Shown here piece by piece: positions 38,939-50,633 of a DNA stretch of 64,000 nt. Origin of the DNA: Symbiodinium sp. CCMP2592 (taxonomy: Eukaryota; Sar; Dinophyceae; Suessiales; Symbiodiniaceae); contig CAJNDT010006127.1 in assembly GCA_905221615.1 (NCBI GenBank), positions 40,001 to 104,000 on the forward strand, in the 5' to 3' direction. A program made the position numbers and the translations under genes. Each line of letters begins with the position of its first letter. Within the stretch, counting starts at the first letter, position 1. Below the pieces are notes generated by a model. The model worked only from the letters and a program-made list of their open reading frames with translations. It was not told the DNA's origin and ran no database searches.

Positions 38939-41169
38939 CGGACCGTCGCAAGCTTAAAAACGATGTCAATTTTCTTACCGGACGTTGGGTCCTTACTGTG
39001 AAGGTTGACAAGAACGGTTACTTTTCCAAGTTCAAAGCCCGATGGGTTTGTCGTGGGTTTCAGGACAAGTTTGCCTGGGATCAACAAACCGACAGCCCTA
39101 CGGCTACTCGGTATGGTTTCCGTTTGGTTGCGCAGTGCGCTGCCAATCACTATTGGGATCTTTTTCATTTGGATCTTAAGACCGCTTTCCTTCGGGGGGA
39201 ACACTACAATCTGTCATCTCGCATGGTTGTGGTTCAGTTGCCTCCTGACATCGGTTTGCCTACCTGGATGGTTGGCCTTTGTCTCAGACCAGTCTATGGT
39301 CTGAACGATGCACCGAGAAGATGGTGGAATCGTTTGGACAAATTCCTCAGGTCTGTAGGCATGGAACCGACCAGAGCGGACCGATGCACTTATGTCGCAT
39401 ACGACGGCATAGAAGGCAAGAAGGGCAAGAGCCACCTTGCGGCAGGAAGCTCCTCTCAGGAGGAGGAACCTGAAGCAGGTAGCACCTCTCTTGAGGTGGA
39501 ACCTGCCTACCTCAAGGAGGTTGCCCTTCATGCCATGACATGCTACGCATACGATGAAGGAAACCGTTCTTCCTCCGACCGTGCGGAGGAGAGATCCTAT
39601 CTTTCATGTCCCGATATCGCTCAATGCTTCAACACCGATACCAAGAAGATGGTTGACTATGCTTGGAGACCCGTGACCGATGATAAGCTTCTCGGATTCT
39701 TGGGCAGTGTTGCTTGTAAGAAAAGAGGTTGGTTCCCTTATGAAAACGGGCATGCTCTCGTTTCTCACCGGGCCAAGGCTCTCCGTACTCCTGCACCTGT
39801 CTATCAGGTCAAGGACTACCCTTATCGAGTTTCCATGATTCTCCGTAAAGGAACATGGTGGATTGTCGAAAGGGCCCATGACCTGAGGTTGGACAAGGGC
39901 GATAAGACCTGCTTCCTTGAAGAAGAAGCTGAGGTCCTCGTCTCTTTGTTCCTTCCAGAGAAGGCTTCATACAAGGTCGGGAGCTTATCTGAGCTCTCCC
40001 CCGAGTTGGTTGATCAGCTTCTTGAACACTTTGTTGACCCTGTGCATGGAAGTCCCAGCAAAGGTCGCGGGACAGTTGGAGTGATGAGTCTTCATGTTGA
40101 TGATCTCATCATAAGTGGAACCCCTGAGTTCCTCACTTGGTTCCTCAAGAAAATCAAGGAACATTTCACTGTCGGCCATGAGGACAGGAATGACCTTACG
40201 TTCACGGGACAGCGTGTTCGTTGGGTTCTTGATGCACAAGGGAAGAAGAAGTATATCACGATCGATCAAAAGCTGTGTGTTTCAGAGCTTGAGGAGATTG
40301 TCATACCAAAGCATCTTAAGGATGCAGATGCGTGTGATAAATCTCTTCACACTTCCTATCGCTCTTTGCTTGGTAGAATCAACTGGCTTCAGTCGAGGAC
40401 GCAATTTCAGGCATGTTACCAGTTCTCTCGTCTGGCATCAGCATCCGCTGCTCCGACTATTGGTCACTGCAAGGAGTTGAACAAGTTGTGTCGACAGATA
40501 CGCAGTGAGGAAGTAGAGTTGCGGGTGTGGCCAGTGAAGGGATCACCGAGGATTCTTGGAATTCCTGACGCAGCTTTCCGTAACAACAGCGACAAGTCCT
40601 GACAGAGGGCGATGACTATCTTCATCGCAGATGAAAGGGTCAAGAATCGAAGAGACACCCGAGGCTCATTGGTCTTCTTCGAATCAACCAAGATTAAGAG
40701 AACGACCCTCAGTACCACTGTCGCTGAGCTTTACGCCTTGATGAAGTGTTTTGGTAACTGTCAAATGCTTCGTGGTTTGTGGAAGGACATTAGTGGTCTG
40801 GATGCCGAGATTCACATTCGCACCGATGCTAACAATCTCGTGTCTACCGCTTCTACTACTCACTCACCCGAACAACAGGAAACCATTCACATGATTCAAA
40901 TGCTGAGAAAGGAAGCGTGTTCAGGTTCTATTGCTGATCTTTCTCACGTTCGAACCGAACACTGTCTTTCTGACTGTCTCACGAAACGAAGCGCTAATCC
41001 TAGAAACCTCCTGAGTTCTGTTCAAAATGGGTGGTTGAAGGAAATTGATTCACATCCTCCTTTTCGTTCCATGATTGAGCACAAGGCCTTCTTGAACGCC
41101 TGGCTCCGTAAGGAGTACGCGGTTTTGATTGCAGTGCAACATGTCATGTTCATGCAGGAGCGTTTGTGA
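38914..41169 (+). pseudogene. Element B reverse transcriptase and RNase H, one internal stop
   Basis: 38914-40602 encodes copia RT (FLTGRWVLTVKVDKNG, HLDLKTAFLRGEHYN, LHVDDLIISGTPEF) and the start of RNase H, ending at TGA in FRNNSDKS where A and C read TCA. The frame resumes unchanged at 40603-41169 with FIADERVKNRRDTRGS, TTLSTTVAELYALMK and ADLSHVRTEHCLSDC, and ends HVMFMQERL then TGA. The native pol end is visible here and in C. Confidence 0.85.
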
Positions 41170-41303
41170 GTCATGTCTGCTTCATGTGTGAGCTGTCGGA
41201 GCAATTCAATGCATGTGCTTCATGAAGAGTTGTTGGTCTCTTTTTAAATTTGTGCCTGCATTGCTCAAATCAGCTGGTTCAAAACTCAAGAAAGTAGCCC
41301 ACA

Positions 41304-41330
41304 ACTTCCTCTTCTTCTGTTACCAGCATG
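41304..41330 (+). promoter_or_regulatory. Acceptor-like tract before third ORF of element B
   Basis: CTTCCTCTTCTTCTGTTACCAG ends in AG at 41325-41326, and the ATG of the third ORF is at 41328. The pol stop is at 41167-41169, so the third ORF is 158 bp downstream and in another frame. It needs its own mRNA or re-initiation. A spliced-leader or cis-splice acceptor is the simplest reading. Confidence 0.5.
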
Positions 41331-44300
41331 GCTGCGGCAGGACCCTCGATGGACACTGGACGCTCCTCTCATGAGGAGGCACCATTCCAGGTCTACTGGA
41401 CACCGACAACGGGATGCAACTTCAAGATTGACGTCCGCACTGGTGTCCCCGACCTGTCCTTGTACCAACCAGAGCGCGTCCTGGGCAAACCGTCGTGTAC
41501 TCCGAACAGTTGGAGATGGCGACGGTAATGCCAGCTATCCTACAAGGGATCGTCGAGCCTATCCTGCGAGTGCTCCGGTGGCCTCCCTCAGGATCATCCC
41601 AGAAGGTGTTCCACGGTTTTTTTTTTTTTTTTACACCACGGCGTACTTCCCTCAGGGGGAGATGGCCGCGGTGAACATTCTGGAAGGACAGTTGGCCTTT
41701 CTGTCACACGTCCTGCTGTACGAGGAAACTCACCCTGGGACCCATGTGTTGCAGCGGCACCTCACGTGGAAGTTCGACTTCCTCCGGTGCTTTCTTGGAT
41801 GTCTGACCGGCGACGAGCTCACCGGGCTCGATCGTGAAATCTTCAACATTCACCAGATGCGCCACAATCACGGTGGATGGGCGGTGAAGTCATCCAAACA
41901 GCTGTCATCATTGACCAGGCACGACACAAGGGTCACGCCGGGTCGATACATGGAGATCCCGTTGGAGACGATGATGAAGCACCCCATCAGGCCTTTCGAG
42001 TGGGAGCCCAAGAAGTTCTTCGCCTTCTTGATGGCAAACTCGAAGGGTCGCTTCAACATCTGGGTGGCCCCGGTGGCTCTGCAGTTCGAGCGGTTCTTTG
42101 ACTTCGACTTCTATGTCGGGGTCTCCGCCGTCCAGGGTCACTCACGGATACCCGAGCGGGTCTCTGATGTTGCTCTCGGGGAAAGGCTCACCTTGGAGCG
42201 ATGCCGCCAGCTTGGAACGATTTTCCACGCCTCGGATAACAGCAACTACGAGAGCATCCGGGAAAACGGCTTAAAGCTGGAGGCGACGAAGGCGGCGTGG
42301 CAGCGGCACAGGAAGGCCATCCACCTCGTTTATGCGGGTGGAGTGGTTTCTCCTGGCCTGGGACCGTCATTAAGTACGGTACCTACGTCTTCTACGCCAA
42401 GCTCGATTACGAGTGCTACCTGAGTCACGGCCACAATCTGTTTCTTACAGACAATGGCGTGGTGCTCTCGTACCAGGACATTCCGGCGATGTATCTCACA
42501 CATCACTACCGTCCGCCTCACGAGCAAGATCCGGGTGGCATTCGCCACGAGAGGAAGCAGCAAAGCGCAGGGGTAGGCTCTTCTCAGGAAGAGGGAACCT
42601 CAGCGTCTGCTTCCGCATCTGCTTCCGGAGGCCCTCCACAGGGAGGGGTACCGGGTAGCAGCTCGGATCCAATGCCTTCGAAGCCAGCTCCCAAGAAGCG
42701 GCCAAAGACATCTCAGGATGCAGGCCAAGCGTCACCGGGAAAGCTTCTCTCAGGAGAAGGTACCCACATTGGACGCGGCAGCTCTCCAGAAGCTTATTCG
42801 TGACAATGAGCTTAAGGCAGAGCGGGAGCGGCAAGCCACAGCCTCCGAAGGAGACACCAAGTATGCGTATCAGTCTGGGTACACCGTCCACGGCAAGATT
42901 GATGCGCATAAGTCCCAGCAGCAGGAGGAGCTCAACGAGGTTCTCCGCAAGGCCAGGACGAATCCATGGCATCTCTTCGCCCACGGCAAGTTGCACATGG
43001 TGGACTCCTCTGGCCAGCCGATGCTTAGCACCTATGGCGATGCCCTCGTTCAGGTCACCCCCGGGCACACTTTGACTACTTCTATGAGAGAGTCTTTGGG
43101 TGGTGAATACGATTGGGCATCGTGGTTGCAGCATCCTCTTTCGGGGTACTCCCTGCACTTCTTCCTCAAGGCCTTCGAGATGGGGAAGTTGCAGGGGAAC
43201 TACCTCGTGGAGCTTGACAAGAAACCGAAGGTTTACTCCAACGGTTACACGTCACCTTGGATGAACTTTAAGCGTCATCCTGGCGGTCTTGCCCAGATGC
43301 TGGACGATGTCTCCGTTGCCGCCTCGAACGAATTCAGGCCCAACTTGGGTAACATTGGATTCGATCGCCCTCGGGACAATGACTCTCGTGCAAAGATGCC
43401 AAGGACAGAGGATCCCGACTACTCTCGCAAGCTCTCCGCACACAAGGCTTTCCTCAGGGAAAGGTATGTGTATGAAGAGGTTGGCTATGTGCGAGAGGAT
43501 TTCCAGATGCTCGTCCGCGTCATCAATGAGGCTTATGGAGTGGACTTCTTCTCCTACATCCAGCGCCACGCCGGTGATCTGGAGGTTCGCCGTAAATACA
43601 CGGTGCGAACCCCTGAGGGCTATTGTCTCTATGACAGTACCCTGAAGCAGCTGTTCAACGGCAGCTACCTCCTGGCGGTTCTGGAGAAAGTCTTCGCTGA
43701 GTCTGACCAGCGCGATTTCAAGTCGGCTTTCGCCCGCAAGGCAAAAGCTGATTTAGTGGCGTACGAAGACTTGAAGGCGAAGAAGGAGTCTGAGCTGAAT
43801 GAGCTCCTCACCCGACCATATGACGACATTATGATTGAGGAGTTCATCGAGCGACTCCCATGTCCACAGATCGAGGGGATCGAAGAGCCTCCCGCGGCTA
43901 CTCAGATGGATACCTCCGAACCGTCGTCTGGATCCACGGACTTGCCACAGGGCAAGAAGGTTGATCCGGTTAAGACCGAGCCGACCGATGTGCCAATGGA
44001 GACTGATGCTCCAGGAAGCTCTCCACAGGGAGAGGTACCTGGGGCTACTGTCGAGTCAATGGAGACCGAAGCCACGGAAAGCTCTCCACAGGGAGAGGTA
44101 TCCGAGGTGAAGGTCGAACCTGATGTGCACATGGGTCAGGAAGGAGGTAAGTCCGAGAACATTGAAATGGCTGAGGAAGGCTCACCACAGGGTGAGGAAT
44201 CCATGCCAGACATTTCTCCCGAGAAGGATGATGAAAGTGAACTTCACGATCAAGGCATCTGGGGGAAATGCAAGACTGTTCCGGATCCTGAGTACTACCA

Positions 44301-46344
44301 GGCCGCGAAGGATGCAGAGGGCCAGAATGAGAACGCGTTCGACAAAATGGGCAAGGCAAAGGAAAAGATCGAGCTCGTTGATCTCGAAGAGTTCAAACAT
44401 TTCCTTAATCAGCTCACCGAAATCGAACGACAAAGCCCTATGCGGATGCTCTGCAAGCAGCTGCATGGATATGGCTATTCAGGCTTGTATCATACAGTAC
44501 TTCGTGATCCTGATTACGAGCCCGTTCTCGCCTACAAGGTGCAGCATATGAGTTGGAGGGTAAATGTTCCGAACCACAAGGGACAGAAATACTCTCTCTC
44601 TATGGTGGATCTATTCGACCAACTCAACAAGATGGATCCCATCTATGAGCGTCGTCCCGACAAAAAGGACGTTGTTTTTCGTTCTGGGGACGTTCGTAGC
44701 ACCTTGGACGACAAGCTCATGGGCACGGCCTCTGACATCCGAGAATCAGCACTGGATGTTATGGAAGCACTTCTTGATAAGCTGAAGTCCCTGGATGCAA
44801 GCGGCAATCCGGCAACTCGAGAAGAACTTTTGAATGCTATGCTTCACTACTTCTTAAGCACCGGAGTCGATGAAGAGGAGATCGGGGACCTCTCTCTTGA
44901 GAAGACGCCGAATCCTTATATTCATCGTTTTGGTCTGGCAGAGGACTCCAATGTCCCTATCTTCACCAGCAAGACCAAGTATGCAGCGCTCATCCTCAAT
45001 CTCGGCAACATGAGCAGGGGAAGAAAGCGTTCCGCTCCTAGCTCCGTTGCTAATCACATTGACTGGGACGATGCTACACCATCTAAAGGAGCCTTGATAA
45101 ACTCGATTGCACAGTCGAAGACGCATTTGTTCATGCTCTGCGAAGCGGCTAAGATCGATGACTCCGAAGAGGCCTTCCTCAAGTCACGCGGTTGGCAATT
45201 CCTTCGTAACGAGTCCAAGGACCGGATGGTGGGAAGTCGTACAAATGGTGTCGGATCTTCGATCACCCGTCTTGCCGGCTCCACTCTCAGTGGATATGCC
45301 CACGAGTCCCTTCCAATAACCTATATGGTCGCGGAAATCGTGTATGGCATGACGTTACCGACCGGTCTCCAGGGCAGTCGTGGTGATGTTCCAGATGAGT
45401 CACTGACCAAGGTCTTGGGGCGAGCTGGATCCGACCGGCTCAGAGTTTGTGTCTTCCACCTCCACAATGACGCGGCGGCAGACAAGGTGGCGTTGGCTCA
45501 TGAAGTGTTGGGCAACATGTTCATCGACTGCTTGCGCTACCAAGTCGACCTCATCGGTGGCGACGCCAACATGGCCCTCTACCGGGCCACCGGCAGAAAG
45601 CAGGAGTCGATGGATATTCGTGGCGGGATGTACCAGAGCCTTCTCGATTACTTCTTGGAGGCATGGTCAGAAAGCCCAAAGTGCCCACACCTCTGTTCGC
45701 CTCGTGCGAGACATGTGTCAGCAAACGCCATGTGGCTTCTGAAACAGTATGAGGACACGCTGGGAATGCCATACAAGGAAGCTAAGCAACCAGACTGGAA
45801 TACTTTTTCTGGTTTGGATCCTGTTATGGCTACAGTCATGGAATGGGGACACAGCATGTCGGACGATCAATGGGCGGAGTTTCCGTCTTCAAAGACTGAG
45901 TTCGACATCCATGTCTCTGAGTGGCTGTTAAACTCCACCAGCGCCGCGTACCTTCTCAACGATCGTGACTATGACGCTCACACTCCGCTCCTCATCGAGG
46001 TTCACGCGAACCAGTACTCTGGAGGCAGGATGAGAGCGCTCAACCGCAATCCCGACACCGTGAAGGAAGCCGCGGACAGAAGAAAAGAGAGACAGAAGCT
46101 GAACAAGGCGCGTGGTTCTGGTTCTACTGGTCCTGCAGCCGCACCACAGGAAGCAAGCTCTTCTCAGGAAGAGGCAGCTTCTGGTGCTAAAGCTTCTGGT
46201 TCTCAACGTCCTCAAGAACCCGCACAACCTCCTGGTGGCAAAGAAGGCGGCAAAGGAGGCAAGTCCTCCAAAGGAAAAGGCAAGGACGCCGACAAGGGCA
46301 AGACCAAGGACAAGTCCAAAGGCAAGGCCAAGGGCAAAAACTGA
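41328..46344 (+). pseudogene. Element B third ORF (Tpt1/KptA-like plus EEP-like), frameshifted at the front
   Basis: The ATG at 41328 starts the same protein as in A. The frame slips near 41470 (SLYQPERVLG) and continues in another frame (41371-42423) through the Tpt1-like core (SKQLSSLTRHD, AVQGHSRIPER, IRENGLKLE). It slips again near 42355 (GGVVSPGLGP), continues 42297-42803, then runs intact at 42718-46344 (1208 codons). That last part contains the acidic repeats and the EEP-like part (LNLGNM, VDLIGGDANMAL, YDAHTPLLIEV). The C-terminus is the undamaged lysine tail, KGKDADKGKTKDKSKGKAKG, then AAC-TGA-CTA-G. Sixteen T at 41617-41632 replace mixed bases of equal length. Confidence 0.8.
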
Positions 46345-46593
46345 CTAGGTTCAGATGAGGGCGAGGACGCAGACGTTGACGTTCCTGACGAAGACGTTGG
46401 TCCTGGCCCAGCATCCTTTGGTGATCGACCGTGGTTCCCATTTCGCCTGCAGCTTTTTCACTGGCATTTGGAGAGATGGTACTACCCTCACCACCATTTG
46501 CCTCATCCTGATGACAGTCCTCGTACTCGTCGTAGGGTGGAGCAGTACAACCAGAGGGTGATGAACCAAGGTCCGATGGAAGAAGTGGAGTGA
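46342..46593 (+). CDS. TGA-CTA-G stop followed by an 82-codon in-frame extension
   Basis: The third-ORF stop TGA (46342-46344) is followed by CTAGG, the known strong readthrough context. The same frame then stays open for 82 codons to TGA at 46591-46593. It reads LGSDEGEDADVDVPDEDVGP, then tryptophan-rich RLQLFHWHLERWYYPHHH and RRRVEQYNQR. Element D has the same stop context with an 81-codon extension of mostly different sequence. Readthrough is inferred, not shown. Confidence 0.55.
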
Positions 46594-47076
46594 GTGTTTC
46601 ACGGAATGCTTCTTTCATAAGAAGGTATCCAGTTTGAGCATTCGCCATTTCATAGGAAGATGCTTTTCTCATGAAGAGGTACTTCCTGAAAGACCTTGTC
46701 AGAAAGAAGATACTTATCTCAGGATAAGATACTTCTCATGCCCTTATATATTTGCCGTGTCGCAAGATGTCATGCTGACATCAAGTGGAGCTAAGCTCTA
46801 CAATCTTTTATGTGACAGTAAGCTTTCCGCCTGGAGAGGAAACTGAACACAAGTGGGCAACTTTCAAGCAAAAGTTTTCAGTTGAAGATCCGTTTGTGTT
46901 TTCGTGCGTGTTCTGCTCTTTTCATTGAAGCTGTCTTCAGGTGAGAGATGTATAGATTCTCTTCAAGTCGCAGATGTAGCTCAATACTCCGCTAATTCGA
47001 CCAAGAGCAATAACAGGCTAGTTGAATGCCGACTCCACGGCCATGCAGCTCTACGTGTTTTAGATTTGTGCCTGGT
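46594..47076 (+). other. 3' UTR of element B
   Basis: Non-coding, with 6-4-6 hairpins (for example CTTCTT-TCAT-AAGAAG near 46610 and CTTATC-TCAG-GATAAG near 46715). It ends with GATTTGTGCCTGGT immediately before the LTR. Confidence 0.6.
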
Positions 47077-47218
47077 TGAAACACTGAATGTTACACATCC
47101 AGGTGCCTGTCTGTTTCACGTATCACTTGCATGTATCCATGCCTGTTGCTCAAGGTTCTAGTGCAGTGGACTACAGCTGTGCGCCTGTAGCAAAAGAGAC
47201 ACCTGAGTGCCTGTGTTC
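47077..47218 (+). repeat. 3' LTR of element B, cut by the gap
   Basis: The first 142 of an expected 184 bp, TGAAACACTGAATG to GTGCCTGTGTTC. By eye it is identical to the corresponding part of the LTRs at 24497 and 59230. Confidence 0.9.
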
Positions 47219-47318
47219 NNNNNNNNNNNNNNNNNNNNNNNNNNNNNNNNNNNNNNNNNNNNNNNNNNNNNNNNNNNNNNNNNNNNNNNNNNNNNNNNNN
47301 NNNNNNNNNNNNNNNNNN
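47219..47318. other. Scaffold gap of 100 N
   Basis: Exactly 100 N, so the true size is probably unknown. Left is the LTR of element B on the plus strand. Right is the middle of the third ORF of element C on the minus strand. Frames crossing it are meaningless. Confidence 0.99.
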
Positions 47319-50300
47319 TGTCGTTCGATTTCGGTGAGCTGCGAAAGGAAATGTTTGAACTCTTCGATATCAACGAGCTCGATCTTTTCCTTTGCCTTGC
47401 CCATCTTGTCGAACGCGGTCTCATTCTGGTCCTCTGCATCCTTCGCGGCCTGGTAGTACTCAGGGTCCGGAACAGTCTTGCATTTCCCCCAGATGCCTTG
47501 ATCGTGAAGTTCACTTTCATCATCCTTCTCGGGAGAAATGTCTGGCATGGATTCCTCACCCTGTGGTGAGCCTTCCTCAGCCATTTCGATGTTCTCGGAC
47601 TTACATCCTTCCTGACCCATGTGCTCATCAGATTCGACCTTTACCTCGAGGAATCCCTCTCTGTGGGGAGCCTTCCTCGCTCGGTCTTCTGTTGTGGAAC
47701 ATCCACCCCAGATGCCTCCCCGTGTGGAGAGCTTTCCGGAGCGTCCGTATCCATTGGCTCGACAGTAGCCCCAGATGCCTCTCCCTGTGGAGAGCTTTCT
47801 GGAGCTTCAGTCTCCATTGGCACATCGGTCGGCTCGGTCTTAACCGGATCAACCTTCTTGCCCTGTGGCAAGTCCGTGGATCCAGACGACGGTTCGGAGG
47901 TATCCATCTGAGTAGCCGCGGGAGGCTCCTCGATCTCCTCGATCTGTGGACATGGGAGGCGCTCGATGAACTCCTCGATCATAATGTCGTCATATGGTCG
48001 GGTGAGGAGCTCATTCAGCTCAGACTCCTTCTTCGCCTTCAAGTCTTCGTACGCCACTAAATCAGCTTTTGCCTTGCGGGCGAAAGCCGACTTGAAATCG
48101 CGCTGGTCAGACTCAGCAGAACCGCCAGGAGGTAGCTGCCGTTGAACGGCTGCTTCAGGGTACTGTCATAGAGACAATAGCCCTCAGGGGTTCGCACCGT
48201 GTATTTACGGCGAACCTCCAGATCACCGGCGTGGCGCTGGATGTAGGAGAAGAAGTCCACTCCAGAAGCCTCATTGATGACGCGGACGAGCATCTGGAAA
48301 TCCTCTCGCACATAGCCAACCTCTTCATACACATACCTTTCCCTGAGGAAAGCCTTGTGTGCGGCGAGCTTGCGAGAGTAGTCGGGATCCTCTGTCCTTG
48401 GCATCTTTGCACGAGAGTCATTGTCCCGAGGGCGATCGAATCCAATGTTACCCAAGTTTGGCCTGAATTCGTTCGACGCGGCAACGGAGACATCGTCCAG
48501 CATCTGGGCAAGACCGCCAGGATGACGCTTAAAGTTCATCCAGGGTGACGTGTAACCGTTGGAGTAAACCTTCGGTTTCTTGTCCAGCTCCACGAGGTAG
48601 TTCCCCTGCAACTTCCCCATCTCGAAGGCCTTGAGGAAGAAGTGCAGGGAGTACCCCGAAATAGGATGCTGCAACCACGATGCCCAATCGTATTCACCAC
48701 CCAAAGACTCTCTCATAGAAGTAGTCAAAGTGTGCCAGGGGGTGACCTGAACGAGGGCATCGCCATAGGTGCTAAGCATCGGCTGGCCAGAGGAGTCCAC
48801 CATGTGCAACTTGCCGCGCGCGAAGAGATGCCATGGATTCGTCCTGGCCTTGCGGAGAACCTCGTTGAGCTCCTCCTGCTGCTGGGACTTATGCGCATCA
48901 ATCTTGCCGTGGACGGTGTCCCCAGACTGATACGCATACTTGGTGTCTCCTTCGGAGGCTGTGGCTTGCCGCTCCCGCTCTTCCTTAAGCTCATTGTCAC
49001 GAATAAGCTTCTGGAGAGCTGCCGCGTCCAATGTGGGTACCTTCTCCTGAGAGAAGCTTCCCGGTGACGCTTGGCCTGCATCCTGAGATGTCTTTGGCCG
49101 CTTCTTGGGAGCTGGCTTCGAAGGCATTGGATCCGAGCTGCTCCCCGGTACCCCTCCCTGTGGAGGGCCTCCGGAAGCAGATGCGGAAGCAGACGCTGAG
49201 GTTCCCTCTTCCTGAGAAGAGCCTACCCCTGCGCTTTGCTGCTTCCTCTCGTGGCGAATGCCACCCGGATCTTGCTCGTGAGGAGGACGGTAGTGATGTG
49301 TGAGATACATCGCCGGAATGTCCTGGTACGAGAGCACCACGCCGTTGTCTGTAAGAAACAGATTGTGTCCGTGACTCAGGTAGCACTCGTAATCGAGCTT
49401 GGCGTAGAAGACGTAGGTACCGTACTTAATGACGGTCCCAGCCCCAGGAGAAACCACTCCACCCGCATAAACGAGGTGGATGGCCTTCCTGTGCTGCTGC
49501 CACGCCGCCTTCGTCGCCTCCAGCTTTAAGCCGTTTTCCCGGATGCTCTCATAGTTGGAGTTATCCGAGGCGTGGAAAATCGTTCCAAGCTGGCGGCATC
49601 GCTCCAAGGTGAGCCTTTCCCCGAGAGCAACATCAGAGACCCGCTCGGGCATCCGTGAGTGACCCTGGACGGCGGAGACCCCGACATAGAAGTCGAAGTC
49701 AAGGAACCGCTCGAACTGCACAGCCACCGGGGCCACCCAGATGTTGAAGCGACCCTTCGAGTTCGCCATCAAGAAGGCGAAGAACTTCTTGGGCTCCCAC
49801 TCGAAAGGCCTGATGGGGTGCTTCATCATCGTCTCCAACGGGATCTCCATGTATCGACCCGGCGTGACCCTCGTGTCGTGCCTGGTCAATGATGACAGCT
49901 GTTTGGATGACTTCACCGCCCATCCACCGTGCTTGTGGCGCATCTGGTGAATGTTGAAGATTTCACGATCGAGCTCGGTGAGCTCGTCGCCGGTAAGACA
50001 TCCAAGAAAGCACCGTAGGAAGTCGAACTTCCACGTGAGGTGCCGCTGCAACACATGGGTCCCAGGGTGAGCTTCCTCGTACAGCAGGACGTGTGACAGA
50101 AAGGCCAACTGTCCTTCCAGAATGTTCACCGCGGCCATCTCCCCCTGAGGGAAGTACGCCGTGGTGTCCTGCTGACGGAAAAACCGTGGAACACCTTCTG
50201 GGATGATCCTGAGGGAGGCAACCGGAGCACTCGCAGGATAGGCTCGACGATCCCTTGTAGGATAGCTGGCATTACCGTCGCCATCTCCAACTGTTCGGAG

Positions 50301-50471
50301 TACACGACGGTTTGCCCAGGACGCGCTCTGTTGGTACAAGGACAGGTCGGGGACACCAGGGCGGACGTCAATCTTGAAGTTGCATCCCGTTGTCGGTGTC
50401 CAGTAGACCTGGAATGGTGCCTCCTCATGAGAGGAGCGTCCAGTGTCCATCGAGGGTCCTGCCGCAGCCAT
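47319..50471 (-). pseudogene. Element C third ORF, partial
   Basis: Starts at ATG 50471. The first 804 codons (to 48057) include the complete Tpt1/KptA-like domain (SKQLSSLTRHD, AVQGHSRMPER, GLKLE, AIHLVYAGG, FLTDNGVVLSY). About 16 bp are missing near 48117 (GACTCAGCAGAACCG), which shifts the frame. The following pieces (48057-47641 and 47620-47319) keep the acidic METEAPESSPQGEASG-type repeats and SENIEMAEEGSPQGEE before the gap. The EEP-like part is not present in the window. Confidence 0.8.
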
Positions 50472-50633
50472 GCTGGTAACAGAAGAAGAGGAAGTTGTGG
50501 GCTACTTTCTCACTTGAGTTTTGAACCAGCTGATTTGAACAATGCAGGCACAAATTTAAAAAGAGACCAACAACTCTTCATGAAGCACATGCATTGAATT
50601 GCTCCGACAGCTCACACATGAAGCAGACATGAC

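Larger units (their letters stand above)
35917..47218 (+). mobile_element. Copia-type LTR element B, truncated at its 5' side
   Basis: A mirror of element A on the plus strand: integrase half, linker, RT, RNase H, spacer, third ORF, extension, 3' UTR and 3' LTR up to the N gap. It has its own lesions (lost T near 37308, GAG to TAG at 38211, base loss near 38865, TCA to TGA at about 40600, frame loss in the third ORF near 41470 and 42355). It also lacks a block in the SPQGE repeats present in A and D. Confidence 0.9.

Noticed and set aside
47158-47628. Frames reaching across the N gap
   Set aside because: They cross 100 undefined bases between two different elements.
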